Part shown: in pieces, positions 25,611-38,907 of the stretch
How the letters are laid out: every line of letters starts with the position of its first letter
Position numbering within the stretch: position 1 is the first letter of the stretch
Origin: Toxonevra muliebris
Lineage: Eukaryota; Arthropoda; Insecta; Diptera; Pallopteridae
Direction of reading: 5' to 3'
NCBI GenBank assembly: GCA_963691655.1
Contig: OY829329.1
Coordinates: 80,718,613-80,782,612, forward strand
DNA: 64,000 bases
Notes under the pieces: model-generated
Database searches by the model: none
What the model saw: only the letters and a program-made list of their open reading frames with translations
Told to the model about the DNA's origin: nothing
Translations under genes and position numbers: made by a program

Positions 25611-25614
25611 TTAG

Positions 25615-28535
25615 TTGTAAAATTTTGGTTCGTCTTAAATGCCGAGTAAACATGACAAAGTTATCATGTAATTTCCTTGGATTCAAAAGTTATGGAGAGA
25701 GAATTTGCCTTGAAATATTTTTGGCAACATCATTGCATTACTATATATATACATGAGGGGAGGGAACCTGTAGTCTTAAGCCGAGTTAGAACATTTTCCT
25801 GGACTTTACCCTCCTACAAATATGGTTGCTTTCATAAGTTGCAAGCTTTGTATAGTAAACCAAATACAACATGTTTCTACAATGTCTACTAAACCTATCT
25901 CCCATACATATTATGTCTGTAGCTTTAAGCAAAATATTATAGGCTAAGTAAGTGTATGTCTCCTCTCCTCTTGCAAATTAAGGGAAAGCAAACCATCTTA
26001 AAGTTTAACTTTTAATTTGAGCAGCAAAGCGGATTGCAGCGATTTTAAAGCAATGAAGCAAACTTTTCTGCAGAACATTATGCATGCAAGTTGCACTTGC
26101 ATACATAGTAAGACATTACTGAGCAATCTTTGCGAATAGCTAGTTTGCTTGAAGCTAACTTCAGATAATTCTTTCTTTTGTATTTCCTTTATGAAAACAC
26201 ATTTCAACGTAAGCAAAAGAAAGGAAGTGTATGTCAAATATTTAAAAACGCAAAATTTTACATGCATGCAACTTCTACACATGCTTCCTGCCATCAAGTT
26301 GCATAAACAAAAAATGAAAAGAAGAAATACAAAAGCTGCCACTTCGTGCCTGCCTGACTACCAGCTTGTTTGCTTTGCCTTGCTTACTTGTTAACAGGAA
26401 GAAGAGACTGACTGACAGGCATTATACAAGACAGTTTATAGTCTTAAAATGACATTCACGTTAGAAAACAAGATAACTTACATTTTTAGCCCAGTAGAGT
26501 AAGAACAGAGAAGAGGGGAGCGTAATGTGCTTGCACAGAAGCAGCCATGCGATGCCGCCTTGTGGTGCCGTGGCTGCAGTTGCAGCGTTTAGCGTTGATA
26601 ACTAAGTCTAAGTTATAGTTGTGTAAAAAGTTCAACGGAAATTACAACAACTTTTGTAAATGTGTGTTGTATGTGTGTTTGCAGTGGAACATAATATACG
26701 AGTTAAATGAAACGCTTAGAAAATTGTACATGAGAGAACAGTTTTTGCTGCTTTGTAGCACTCATAAATACACAACTTGCAAAAATAAATTTTAGATTAG
26801 AATATAATAAAATTTAACGCATCATCAGCTTTTGTTGTAACTATGCAACACACTAACAATAACTTACACAATTTGATTGCACTGTCAACATTTGTATCCT
26901 TAAAACCAATTAAAATACAGCGTTCAATAATTTTCTACACCCAGTACTTTTCGTTCTTTTGGTTCACTTTGGCAAACTCCAAGAAAAGACAATACGCATT
27001 CTTCGTATTGATCCCAGTTTAAGTACTTTTTTCCATTGTTGTAGTTCAGCGTTCATTGCCAGTATGTGTAACAAGCAATAGCATCAGCATCCTAGCAAGC
27101 AGTAATAATGAAAACAGCAGTAGCAACACCAAATTAACAATAAATTAAATTAATTGCAGCAATTTATTGCTCCCAAGTTGGTCGTTAAGCTTTTAATACT
27201 TTAAAATGTTATTGAAGTATATAGTTTTTTACTGCCGGCTCTATTTTATTTTATATTTTCCTGTTATACTATAAGTATAAAGAATACCTACTTGTATAGC
27301 ATGCGAATTGTTTTGTTCTTACTACTTCTCGATTACACTTGATCATGGGTTTAATGTGATATACTTAGGAAACTAGTTTCATTGATACTCGAGCTAACAT
27401 CTGTTTTGGACCTTCTTAGTATTGACGTCATCAGTAAGAGCAATTGAATACAAAATAAAAATTCTTCTAAAACGGAACAACAATCGAAAAATAAATATTA
27501 CTCATACGACATGTTTGCTTGCCATCTGAATTGGTAAAGTCGACTCAAAATAATTTCATTTTTATTCGTAATGCTGTACTTAAAATTAAAATATACATAT
27601 GCACTTCTATCTATGCGAACAGCGTCAGTAAAACGAGTTGCTCTTAAAAGCCACTTGCAGCTACAATTCAATTTTGCAACATTCATACACAATATTTTTG
27701 TAGGTGCGCGTACATAGAGCAACAAAGCTAACAAGCAAATGTTAACTTTACTTTTTATTTTTACCATTTGCAGATTATATAAAGCCAATGCATGGCAGGC
27801 AAATATATGCAGCATGATGCATGCTCCATCCTAGCTTTATGCTGCTGTATACTTTAGATTGAATTTAAAGTTTTAGTTATTAAAGTGCAGTTGCAGTGGC
27901 AGCTGCGAAATGTACAAAGAAAAATTGTTGCAAAAAACAAAAAAAAAGGAGCTAACGGAACAAAGTTTTGTAGTTTTCACTTTCACAATGCAATGAAAAT
28001 AGAATAGCAGCTGCGTAATTGACACATTCCCAAGTAAATGCAAACATTTCAAAAATTCTTCGTTATTGCAATGGGAAATTATATAAATTTGTGCAAAGCT
28101 CATTAAAAATTCGAAAGCGAGAGAACAACATATAAAAACATTCAAATATTTTAATTTGAAAAATATTTCGGTGAAAATATTAATAAAATATTCCAACATC
28201 GAATTTAAATATCATTTCACTAAAATTGCAATCACATACATACATCAACATGAATAAATTTAAATTTATTTCGCAAAAATATGCGAATAAACCAATTCGA
28301 AAATACTCTTCCATGAAGATACAGACTAGTCGATGGACGATTGGAGTAATTATTTTTGAGCAGTTTTTTTAAGTTATTAATCAATAATATGTAGTTTCCT
28401 TTGTTTTCGTTTCATATCAAAACGGAAAACTGGTTTTGCAATAGGTTATGTTGTTGGAACTCAAAGGGTATCATAATGAACCAACTGGTACACTTTGGAG
28501 CGAGTTGTTACCTATTGATCCCTCTTAATTTAATC
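25615..28535. other. Non-coding stretch
   Basis: AT-rich, no supported gene. The 114-codon minus frame at 25998-26342 is hydrophobic throughout (F, L, C) and overlaps an 81-codon plus frame, so neither is convincing. Other frames at 27498-28199 are likewise without domains. Confidence 0.45.
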
Positions 28536-28539
28536 AATA

Positions 28540-29060
28540 TGTCTCTGATTTCAGAGGATGCTGGACCTGTGTGAACGGCCTCCCCGGTGGTTTGTGTCCA
28601 CATGCTGCTAGAACAGGGCAGTTACATATAAGGCGAAGAACTGTTTCTTTTTCCTCTTCGTTCCTCAGCTTCTGCAGAAATCATTGTAGGGAAGGCGAGT
28701 GTGATTGCCAATGAGACAATTCCCGGTAAGGATAGCATCTACCCTATTTATGTGAACTCGATCCAAGTTTAAGAGTGCTGCAATGCGTTTTTGATTTGGC
28801 ACAGGGCAAAGCTGTCTCGCAATAGCACATGTTGGTTCCATTCTCCATCTGAGTTCTACAATATGGGAATGCTTTTTTTTTAATTTAGAATTTAGTCTGG
28901 CAAGATCATCAGCCCTACAGTTTTCCTCAATATCGCTATGTCCAGACACCCAAATGAGGTGCAAATTGAATGCCATGGCTGCCTCGTTAAGAGGCGATCT
29001 GCATTAATGGGCAACTATAAGGTTATCTGCAGGGTATCGCATTACATCTTATCAGATTTG
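28540..29060 (-). mobile_element. LINE relic: RNase H domain and C-terminal zinc knuckle
   Basis: The minus-strand translation contains a clear LINE RNase H block: CRSPLNEAAMAFNLHLIWVS, then GHSDIEENCRADDLARLNSK, then CAIARQLCPVPNQKRIAALL and RVHINRVDAILTGNCLIGNH. A knuckle region follows (YNDFCRSCQKLRNEEEKE, VLRLICNCPVLA), in which the expected histidine before LICNC is arginine. IWVxGHxDIxxNCRADxLAR is the conserved RNase H core of I/Jockey-type LINEs. Stops and frame breaks make it a pseudogene. It comes from a subfamily different from the 12.4-kb copy. Confidence 0.65.
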
Positions 29061-29064
29061 CGGC

Positions 29065-32000
29065 TTCAGTGATCGCAAGGAATGATCAGGAATGATCAGG
29101 AAAACGAAGTGCGTTGAAATATTCAGACGCTCCGAGCGAACTGCACTCCCCACTCAACAATCCAATTTTGAGTCGTAAGTATACAACTCGATTGAATTAG
29201 GGCCTATCACATTACCCGCACTCCACTCTTGAAGAAATGTTTTGTTATACGCTGGTGAAATTTTATTAAAATCTTATTAAATTATATGGTGCCCTATTTA
29301 TTTAAAACACGTTTAACTTTTGCGCAAAAGTAAAGAAAGAGTATAGGAATATTTGGCAGCATACCACCCAGAAACAATACAATGAATAGCTATAGTCCGT
29401 AACTAACAATAAAATAAGCATAAAAATTATAGTCACGTTTTCGATTATGACGAATTTTCACTTTTGACCTTCTGCTTCTTTACCGTCGCTTTCGCAGCTC
29501 GCCTGCATGCGTTATTTATGTACATTACAAACCCAAAACAAAAAAGAAGAAAAGTGCAACTTTCGCCCTTGTATAGAGGTGTGTGTATGTGCATGTGAAT
29601 GTGTATAGGTAAGTGAACGAGAGGCGCTTACACCGGATGTGAGTAAGTAACCACCTACTTGTTCAATGGCATTTTCCTTAAGGCTTTGCTTTTCATTTCC
29701 GACTTTCGCTCCTATTTCTGTGCGTTTTTGCGGCTGTGCTTTGTAAATGTATTTTATTTTTGGAAGTATGTGAGGATAACAACAAAACAAAACGTTTAGG
29801 CACACCTCGAGCGGAACCTAAATAGGCAGTTGAGGTGAAAATAAATTAAATAAAAAAAAATTAAATTTTCTTATAAGTTGCTACAAATAAAGTCCCATTA
29901 ACATAAGCAAATGGGTTTTCAGCTTTTTTCGAATTGTATGTAAGTGAAAAGAACAAAAACACTTTTAGAATTTGTGTATTTTCAGTGATGCGCATCATCT
30001 GAATGACTTTAAATTAAACAGGGTAATTCCGGGAGGGATGAAACCCCTTCTTCTAAATCATCACAAATTTAAAGGCAATTGAAAAAATAGTCAATGTACC
30101 AAACTCTAGTTCGAAACGTTGTTTATAAGTAAGCGGAGCCGTTGCGATGTTTTATCTTTTTATCACATTTTTCGAATTAAAAAACAAAAGCCCACGATTC
30201 GAGGAGAGATGGAATTTTGCGAGTGAAAAAAATATGCTCTGAAATTGATATATAAGAACTAACTACTGCAAAGCAGATAGTCTATTTTCACCCTTTGTCG
30301 ACCGACGGCACTTAAAAGTGCCATTACCATAAACGGCATGAGAAATCTTTAAGCAAAATATTTGTATAATTTAAGGCCGTAGTTACATTAGAGTATACTT
30401 AATTCTTATAATTTCTTAGTTTGCTCTTCTCCCTGACCCAACGGTACTTAAGGATACCAGTTATAACTAATATCCTTGTAGATCATTGCAAACGTTCCAA
30501 CTTCGTATTTTTTTATAAGAAGACATAATAATAACTACGACTTCATCGCTTTCGGGTCTCGGTCTACAAGGAGATAATCAAAAATATTTTTAAGGACAAC
30601 AAAAATAATTTTTGGGAACATTGAGAACGATTGGAACAATTCCTCAAAGCATTAAGAACAATCGAAAAACAGTTTGAAAAACATTCTGGAATGTTTTTCA
30701 AAAGTTTCTCCCGCAAATTAATACAACTTGCATTGAAAATAGAGCACAGCATCGCAACAAGTTCCTACGTTCTCCCACTTATCATACACGTTAACACTTC
30801 ACACAAGATTCTATGACGTCGACTTCTTCTCTTATCTTATCGCTTCTCCCTGAAGAATTGAGGCGGAATTTTATTAATTTTCTTTAAAGTTAAGAAAAAA
30901 ATCTCATGAAACCAACTTTTCATATTAAAAAAAAATAATTTGCTTACATAAAACTTGTTCATAAAAAATTATAATAAACAATTATAACAAAAATCTAACT
31001 ATGATTTTTCTCAGTGTAATATCGAAGACAACAATTTATTTATAAGACAGCGACTATTCCATCTCACGCCGAAAAAAAGATTCCATCTTTCTGGGAATTG
31101 CCCTAATTTTACTTGCCAGCTTTAAATATTTATTGTGTAAAATAACTTACTATTTGGTAAATTTTATTATTTGAAATGTTTTAGGTTATTTTCTCCCGTT
31201 GTGTATTAAGACCTCATCCTCAACTTGGCGTTACGAATTGTTGTTCAAGTTGAAGCTTAAATTTGAAACAATTTGCGCTAACTGCATTTATGTAGCTTCC
31301 TATTAAGTCGTGCATGCAAATCCGTGCATTAATTTTATTGAATTTGAAAAATACTGCAGAATGAAAAGTTTTCTTCCTACTTTGCTCTATGCCTCGACGT
31401 TCACGATAATGTGAGAGTTGTGAAAGTTTGGCTCGAGTTTTTCCTATTTTCATCTTTTGCTTCTGCTGCATTGCAAAACGATTAACACTCAACATTAACG
31501 CACTTGCTATAAACGCAAACGCATACACACATCTACCATATAAACGATGTGTACGTGTGTGTGTGTTTGTGGTTCCATTGCGTTTTCTGAACTTCTCGAT
31601 GTTTAAGTGTTTATGGGATTGCGTGTGTGTTTGTAGATGCATATGCGCCTTTTGTTTTGTTGTTAGTGTTGCTCGAATGCCTTATGGTATAAACAAACTC
31701 TCCTCATAAAAATCACATTTCACACAAAATTACTTTCTGCTAAATTGCCACTAAGTGTCGCACATGCAACGTGAGAAATGAAGAAAACTACAGTTTGTAT
31801 GCTTTGTGTGTTAGTGTCAGTTTGTTTATTATGTTATAGCTGCTTGTATTTGTGTTTTTTAAGATTTCGCAAACAAATTAACTCACTTTCTACAACAACA
31901 TTCACCAGGATTGTTTAAAGAGTAATGGAAAAAACTTAATGCAATATGCGCGATTAATATCAATGGATGTCAAATATACACACATACAAACTCACAAACA

Positions 32001-32620
32001 AACCACACAATCAAACTACCAGTATTCAATCTAGGGTGTTAAAAAAGTTATGCTGACGACGACATCGTTGATAGCAGCAAGAACATTTTGAGCATTTTCT
32101 CATCCCAAAAGTATTTTGGGTCACTTCATGTGTGTATGGATGTATGTTACATAAAACGCTTGTTGGCCAATGACAATAGCAGTAACAACCACATCAACAG
32201 CAAAACACAGCATCGTCAACAACAGCAATAACAACATATTAAAGCAATATTTCGATGCCTTTATGATGTTTTCAGTTAATATTTTGCTGAGCTCATCAGC
32301 ATATTGTTGTTACTTCCGGGGTTCCAGACAGAGTTGAAACACAAATTCCATTGACGAGAAGGACACGTATTATGAATGATGATGTTTTTTGTTGTTGTAG
32401 TTGATATGCATGAGTTAATTTAAATTAGTTTGAAGTGTTTTTAGTTTAATGAGTGAGCAGCAATTTGAGAATCTGCGAATGTATTGAAGGCAAGGTCTTC
32501 GCTATGATTTATCAATTTAAGAGAAACACTTCTTCAACACTAATTATGTTCCTTTATTGCATCATTATATTTGTCTTGCAACATACGACGTTTTTGTGTA
32601 TATTTTTAAGATGTATTCGT
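29065..32620. other. Non-coding stretch
   Basis: No gene is supported. There is a small tandem duplication AATGATCAGG x2 near 29081-29100. The opposed frames at 31220-31709 (140 codons minus, 93 plus) derive from GT/CA-rich sequence and lack domains. Confidence 0.45.
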
Positions 32621-32629
32621 GATAGTACA

Positions 32630-32720
32630 AAATTTTCCCCTGTACCTGGTCTTTCCAATGGAGATTAGATCGTCCTCTTCTTCGCATACCGCCACCGTAG
32701 ATGAATTAGACTCTTCCCCT
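32630..32720 (-). mobile_element. Probable LINE relic: RRRGRPxLRWKDQ motif
   Basis: The minus-strand translation reads GGMRRRGRSNLHWKDQ, matching the basic RRRGRPxLRWxDQ signature found near the C-terminus of RTE/CR1-like LINE reverse transcriptases. The downstream DNA (32720-32900) is plausibly earlier ORF2 sequence but too diverged to read. A short remnant at best. Confidence 0.35.
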
Positions 32721-32724
32721 CGAA

Positions 32725-34210
32725 TACTCCCTAAAGCCGCTCATAATTGGACCTCAATGTCTACGTCTCAGAAATATTGAAGAAGTCGCACGATAGCGAA
32801 CAACTTCCTCTAAAACCTCATTTGGTAGCAAATGACGTGGAGAGGCCAGTTCCAACTTTCACTGTGTTACCATGGTCATTGTAATTTTCAAAGTCTAAAA
32901 AGCTTCGTTGGGTGCTCAAAACGAATAGTTGGTGAGGGTCGATCTGTTTTGCGATAAGAGTGAGAGTCGATTGGCATAGGCTTCGGCTGTCTGTTAAATT
33001 TACATATTAAATACATAAATGGAATAACACGTCGAGTATCTTATTATTTTGGATAGAAGTGCATGCACGTAAGGACCCCTTTGCAGAAATAGCGAAGTCT
33101 GCGCTGAACCTTTTGTCGTTTCGATGGTCAAACGCAGATGTTAAACGAACACTAAGTCAGGCAGATTGTATTGTATATATATGATTTAAAATTTATATAA
33201 TAATTATACATTTTCAGTGCTGAAATCATTTTTAAAACAATATAAATTAAAAAAAGTTTAAGTCATTTTCCCTTAAAATTTAGCCAGAACATCTTCCAGC
33301 AGGATAGAAACACCTTCCCAGACGCATATCCTTGAATCTATTGAATAAGACCAATAAAAATTATATACTCATTTTTCGAGTTCATAGCGAATCGATTTCG
33401 TTTCATTCTTATATTTAACAACGATCCACTCATGTTCATACATTATTGCAGTGCAGATTTATTTGTGTGATTTTTTATTACTGTAATTTTCACGGAGAAC
33501 AATATGAATATACAATTGATGAGTCTATTAAAGGAATTCGCCAATTTGAAATTCACGTTTTTTGAAAAAAATTTCTAGCTTCGAAACAATGAATTTTCGC
33601 TACTTACCCATACAACTATTTTGCACCAGAAACATTTAAAAAAGTATTAATTTTTTCTAAAAAATTTTTGTGTTTAAAGTAAATTACACCGAGTAAGTTC
33701 AATAGCTTACGGAAGAGAATTTCACTAACGCTTTCACTTACCATACATACATAAATAAGAGCCTTTGGAATAATGTGTACATATTATTCACTTTCAAAAA
33801 GCAGCTACTACTATAAGTGCGAAGGTGAATGCTAATAATTTGAAATGGTATGGAAATTAGACGTAAGCAGAAGATGCTTCAATTGAAATTCATACTTGTG
33901 CTATTGAATAGATTGGCAGACGAGTTCATATGTAGAACTTCCCCATGTATGAAAAATGTGATAACAAAAGGTAAAAAGTTAAAGAGTTTATTTTTTCAAA
34001 TCAATGATTTCTCAACATTCTGTAGGTTTTCCATATATTTGTTTGCTTTCTCCTTTATTTGTGTTCTTGTGATATTTTTATAAATCACAGTTTTGCCTAT
34101 TGCCGTGAAACTTTAACTTCTTCCAAGTAGAAACAAACAATTCACTTCCTTTCGGTTTTTAAAGGAACTTAAGAAAGTAATATTCAACAAAATATTAAAA
34201 ACTTTATGCA
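32725..34210. other. Non-coding stretch
   Basis: Nothing recognisable. AT-rich with short frames only. Part of 32725-33000 may be further LINE DNA continuing from the relic just upstream. Confidence 0.4.
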
Positions 34211-34226
34211 AACTGATATATACATA

Positions 34227-34411
34227 GGTTAGGTTAGGTTGGAGTGGCTGTCGCGAGACACACTTAGGCCTGAACGGCCCATTGTGATTGGACCTACAGT
34301 TTAACGCAGATTCCAAAAGGCGGTGTGGCAACTTTTTTATCGGCTTGGTGGTTTTGCCACAACCTCCCGGATGAAATTCTAGTGCACTACCCACTAGACT
34401 ATCGAGATCGT
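34227..34411 (-). mobile_element. tRNA-derived SINE, internally deleted copy
   Basis: Read on the minus strand it begins with a tRNA-like head containing the A box TAGTCTAGTGG, then GGTAGTGCACTAG. It jumps from CCGGGAGGTT to GTGGCAAAACCACCAAG, so the B box and about 115 nt present in the copy at 62.7 kb are absent. It continues with GTTAAACTGTAGGTCCAAT, CACAATGGGCCGTTCA and ACAGCCACTCC, and ends in AACCTAACCTAACCTA. An exact 14-bp duplication, CTGATATATACATA, flanks it (34213-34226 and 34412-34425), showing insertion by target-primed reverse transcription. Without its B box this copy should not be transcribed by RNA polymerase III. Confidence 0.8.
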
Positions 34412-34429
34412 CTGATATATACATATATA

Positions 34430-37400
34430 TAGAATAATTTTCATCCTTTAACGTGAAAATACACGTACGTGGCTTCCTATTGACATTAATTGCCGTAGGC
34501 TGTTCTGTTAAAATGTGAATAGCAAATAATTAATAGCCATGATCTATGGTTGCAACATCAAACGCAAGTATTGTTGTTGTTTCAGATACATGAAAAAGGC
34601 AATAAAACAACTTTATCCAGGCAATAAGAGTATTTTACGAAAAACTTCATAATTTAAAATATACATACCTATTTGTATAAAAAGTGATTTAACGCTCAGC
34701 GCGTTTTTTCAGTTTAAAATATTTTCGAAAAATCGAAGAAATTTTCATTGACTAGAAGTATCAGATGTGTGCCTGTATTAGTGAAAAAGTTTAAATGTAT
34801 TGAGTTTTCTCGCACTTATATAAGGAACAAAATTTAACGCGTTTTTTAAGAAAAAACGCGTTTTATTCTTCATTTTAGCGGATTTTGAAAAACAAAAGTT
34901 GGCTACACTGCAAATAACAAAACAAACACCAACGAGTAGTTTGGTTCTCTTTGATATTTGTTTTTTCATAAAGAGATTTCTTGAGCAAAAAAAAAAAAAA
35001 AATAGCCCCAGTTACTGGGGCCTTACCGACTAATTTGATTTATTGCTCCGAGTATCTGGTTTCTTGTGTTTTTGTTTTACACGTTTTCTTTTCAATGAGT
35101 TTTCATTTAATTGATCAATTGCATTATCCTTAAATGACATGCTTAATTACTTGTTTTTTATTAGCGCAGTTTTTCCTTTGTCCTTCAAACTATGCTACAG
35201 GCTTTCTGCTTTCTATTCTGCACTTTTGTTGCTATTTGCTTTCCTTTTTTTTATCGCGCATCTTTGATTTAATCTCAGCATTAATTGATTCCACTTTTTT
35301 TTTGTGGCTCCATAAGGGATTCTCACTCATATATGAATGTGCTGGTGGCATTTACTATATAGTGAATCTTTATTGCTTTCGCTTTATTTCGGTTCATTTG
35401 TGCTATCGTGTTAATGAATTCAACTTAATTGCTCTTCATTTTTGTGCGGTTTAATTTGATAAGATACAGGGTATATTCTGTTCGAAATTCGTTTTCTTCA
35501 AATATACTAAAAGTTTTTATTTCGCAATTAATTGAATTACACTTTTGTTACAAACTTCAACACCCTGTTTTTTTTTTTTTTTTGTGGTACAATTAAAATT
35601 AAAACTCAAACATGCAACAACAATGTGTTTGATCACCAAACAACGAATGAACAAATGACAAAATTCATGTTGATTGCTGAGCAAATGAGATTTGGAAACG
35701 AGATTAAAAATGTTCATGAAGAGAGAGAGAGAAAGCAAACTAAGAAGCAAGAAGTCATTCAAACAATCCAGACAAACGGACAGAAAGACGGACACAATCT
35801 GAATGGGCAACAGATTGGAACTAACGGAGACAAACGAGTGGCCATGATGAACACAAATCGGTTGCAGACAATATGTCATTTTTGACAGGGAGTTGTTCAT
35901 ACACCGGTAGGAGAAAGGGTTGATAGGGGATGGAGGCACTATTGTAATTTATATATCTTGCGAGTTTGCCGTAATTAATTTAACTTTTTTGATTTTACTG
36001 CTTGTGCTCTTAAAATATATTAGGTTATTTATTAAAAGTTGAATTTTTTAATTTAATGAAAACAAATAACAAATTCAATTTAATGCCAACAATTTACTTT
36101 GAATTAGGTTTCGTTTCTTATGCACTTAAATGCTATATGTTGAATTTTCTGGAGTACAAAAGTGTGAGAGTGCGATACGTGACCACGTGCAATATGAGAG
36201 TGAGATCAAGCAGTTGATGCTTAGCGATATCAACACAATTAGGACATGAAACTATTGGTGCTAGCTCTTAAACGCTCCTCAAATTCAAGGTATATTCTAT
36301 GCATTGCCGGACTGATAGCCTCCTTCTTGCATCACACTTTAGAGCTATTGTACTCCAGTCCGTTGTCTTTAGTGTAGTGTATCTATAAGAAAACTATTGC
36401 CACCCGTCCCTCATCAAGTGACCAATACCAAATGTAAGGTACTTGGAGTCATAATCCACATGACAAAATATGCATAGGGCATTGCATTAACATGCATTAC
36501 GCTATGACACATATGCCCATATGAATGTTTGTAACTCAAAGTGACCAAAAGAAGTCACTCAATACTGAATATAGAATAGAAATATAAAATACAATCAAAA
36601 ATATTAAAATACCCAATAAGGTTTCAATTGATATGCTAAACTCCTGCATAGGGTGCCCTGGATCGATGCTCGTAACGGTCACAAATCAGAAATAGAAAAT
36701 AAGAAAAGCTTTCCACTTTGCCCTTCCCTTCGTGTGCAAATATAACACACACAACATGAATGGATGTGAAAACTCAGTTTGGTCCCTCCGTGGGCTGTTA
36801 TGCCATAAAATAAGGTGAAGGAATAATAGCCAGAATAGACAAAAAATGCACAACTTAAACTTAAAATTAGTTCATAGTACAAACGAACGTTTTTTTACAC
36901 CGTATATCGTTCGTTCCTCTATAGTTGTTCCATTCCAATAAAGCAGTGTCGGGCAAACCAATACATAAACATGCATGCTTGTGTGTGTATCTGAGAGAAC
37001 GACAGCTATTTACACGGTAAATGAAATGCTATCTTGTTTTTTTTATGGAAAGTGTAAAGATGGGGGCATCAGGTTCTACTCATATACTCATTGATGTCAA
37101 CTGACATGAATTGCGTTGACGAAACTGCTCTCACACTTTGGCCGAATACCATTGTTTGTCAATAGTTCGAACGCTATACGAAACATTGTGTCGGCAGCGA
37201 GTGTGAATAGGCAACTCAAAATTACCCCACGCTGTCGTACACCTGTGCCTATGAATTGGCTAACACTGCTCTATACTATCAACGTGGGCGATTTCGGAGC
37301 GAATAATTTTTTAGCTTAGGTTTTAATTAGCAATGCATAATTTATTAAAAATTCCATATGTCAGCAACTAATTTTTCATATTCATAGAAATTTCTAAATA

Positions 37401-38410
37401 TTAATGTTCATCGCTAGAATTACCATATCATTTAACCAAAAACAGAAATGTTATTGAAATTTTTAATAAATAATAAAAAAATTACATTAATTAGCAAAAA
37501 CTCATTTCGAAAAACCATCGAAAATATTTTGTTTTGAAACTATTTTTTTGCGCTCAGCAGTTTTCCACCTAAATAAATTATACTCAATTCACGTTCCTAA
37601 TCCACAAATTCACAAACACACTGAGCTCTAGGAGTAAATTTACAATTCACGATGCAAATGGAATTTTTTTTAATTGATTTGCGGATAATTTATTGAATTT
37701 CGTCGTTGACATGTAATGATAAAATTCATGAGCTAGTAATCGTATCTACACACACATGCAAACAAACAAATATGTGCATGTGATATGCGTGAGTGTACAT
37801 ATGTATGTATGTGTATGAATATTAATTAACACATGCGTCAGCATACTCAACATAAACATAAATACACTCATATAAATATAAATTGAAAATTCCACAGATT
37901 GTGTGTTCGTGTGTGTCAATAAAATGTAAAATAGTGTGGGTGTATTTGTTATTGGTACTTCAATGCATATGTCGGGTTCAGTTTCATTTCAAAAAAGTCA
38001 AGGATATACACACACTTACATATATATAAATGAATTTGAGGCTAATATAAAAAATGCAAATCAATTTGCGCGTGAGCTAAATGAAGAAAAAGTAGAATTT
38101 CGCTAGTACATTTTGCATTGAGTGGTGATAATAGGCAAACTGTGATATATTTAATAAATTTTTATGTAATTTCCATACAAATGATTACTACATACAGTTA
38201 TGTTTTCCTTAAACTGAAAAATCAATATTACAAATTTGAATATTACAAAAGGAATTTGCATCTGTGCATGTAATTAAAATTGAAATAAATTTCATTTTGC
38301 ACTCAAAGCAATAAAAGTAATAAAACGAAATAGTCACATTTGCAGTCATTTACACATTACAAATTCTCTAACAAATTTTGCAGCAACACATACACAAGCA
38401 TAAATGTACA
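34430..38410. other. Non-coding stretch with a perfect hairpin and homopolymers
   Basis: No gene is supported. Contents are a perfect 12-bp hairpin (34836-34862), a 16-A run followed by TAGCCCCAGTTACTGGGGCC (34987-35022), a 16-T run (35568-35583) and a GA-rich run near 35719. The antisense frames at 35517-35939 are K/N/Q- or L/S-rich repeat products. Confidence 0.45.
34836..34862. repeat. Perfect 12-bp inverted repeat (hairpin)
   Basis: AACGCGTTTTTT, a 3-nt loop AAG, then AAAAAACGCGTT. A related half, AGCGCGTTTTTTCAG, occurs at about 34697-34711. It could be a DNA cruciform, part of an undefined MITE (GGCTACACTGC lies at 34902-34912), or a transcript hairpin. No function is assignable. Confidence 0.6.
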
Positions 38411-38651
38411 TATACAGTGCCGGTCCTATCATTTGCAACCAAAATCACTTGTACTTTAAATGATTTCCTAAGTAATAATTTTTATCAAAAATCGTTTTTA
38501 TTCAAAGCAAAGTGTATTTATTGCCATTTGTTATAAAAAATTAAAAGTACAATATTATGTTGCAAATAAAAAAAGAAAGAAGTAATATTACATTAAAGTC
38601 TGAATTGAAGAGATCAAAACATTTGCAACTAGAAAAAGTTAATGTGAAGAT

Positions 38652-38905
38652 TGCGCTTTGGGTTATGATCTTGTGGGAACGTCCAATCAACCGGCATTTT
38701 CAAGCTAGCTAGCGTAAGTATAATGTCTCCTAAAATGTTTTTATAATCGTTGTATTTCATAATTCTCCGAATGCGTTGGACCCATACTATTAGCTGAAAA
38801 ACAGCCCAAGACCACAATACAACCTCCTTGGTGCTTCACCAATTGAATATGTTTCTAAAATTTATTTTTGAGATAAACTTTTTCTCCCTCTTTCGATCTA
38901 TACCC
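38652..38905 (-). pseudogene. Tc1-like transposase fragment (catalytic-domain middle)
   Basis: The minus-strand translation gives EKKFISKINFRNIFNW, KHQGG, VVLGCF, SANSMGPTHS, then after frame changes IMKYNDYKNILGDI, MPVDWTFPQDHNPK. These match the Tc1 order VKHGGGSVMVWGCF, ..GPxxRIxGIM..YxxIL.., MPxxWxFQQDNDPKHTS. DHNPK corresponds to the D(N/H)DPKH motif carrying the second catalytic aspartate. It lies antisense to the C-terminal fragment at 38908-39090, so the middle of the gene has been inverted. Frameshifts also break it. Confidence 0.65.
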
Positions 38906-38907
38906 AA

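Noticed and set aside
31220..31709. Opposed frames of 140 (minus) and 93 (plus) codons
   Set aside because: They are mirror products of a GT/CA-rich segment and lack any domain.
34225..34245. TTAGG repeats as telomeric DNA
   Set aside because: Only three units, located exactly at the 3' end of a SINE with a target duplication; flies do not use TTAGG telomeres.
35517..35939. Opposed frames of 140 and 117 codons
   Set aside because: Low-complexity (K/N/Q or L/S/F), spanning a 16-T run; no conserved motif.
36900..37320. Possible coding exon (67-codon frame at 37116-37319)
   Set aside because: Less AT-rich and superficially protein-like, but neither strand gives a recognisable domain.
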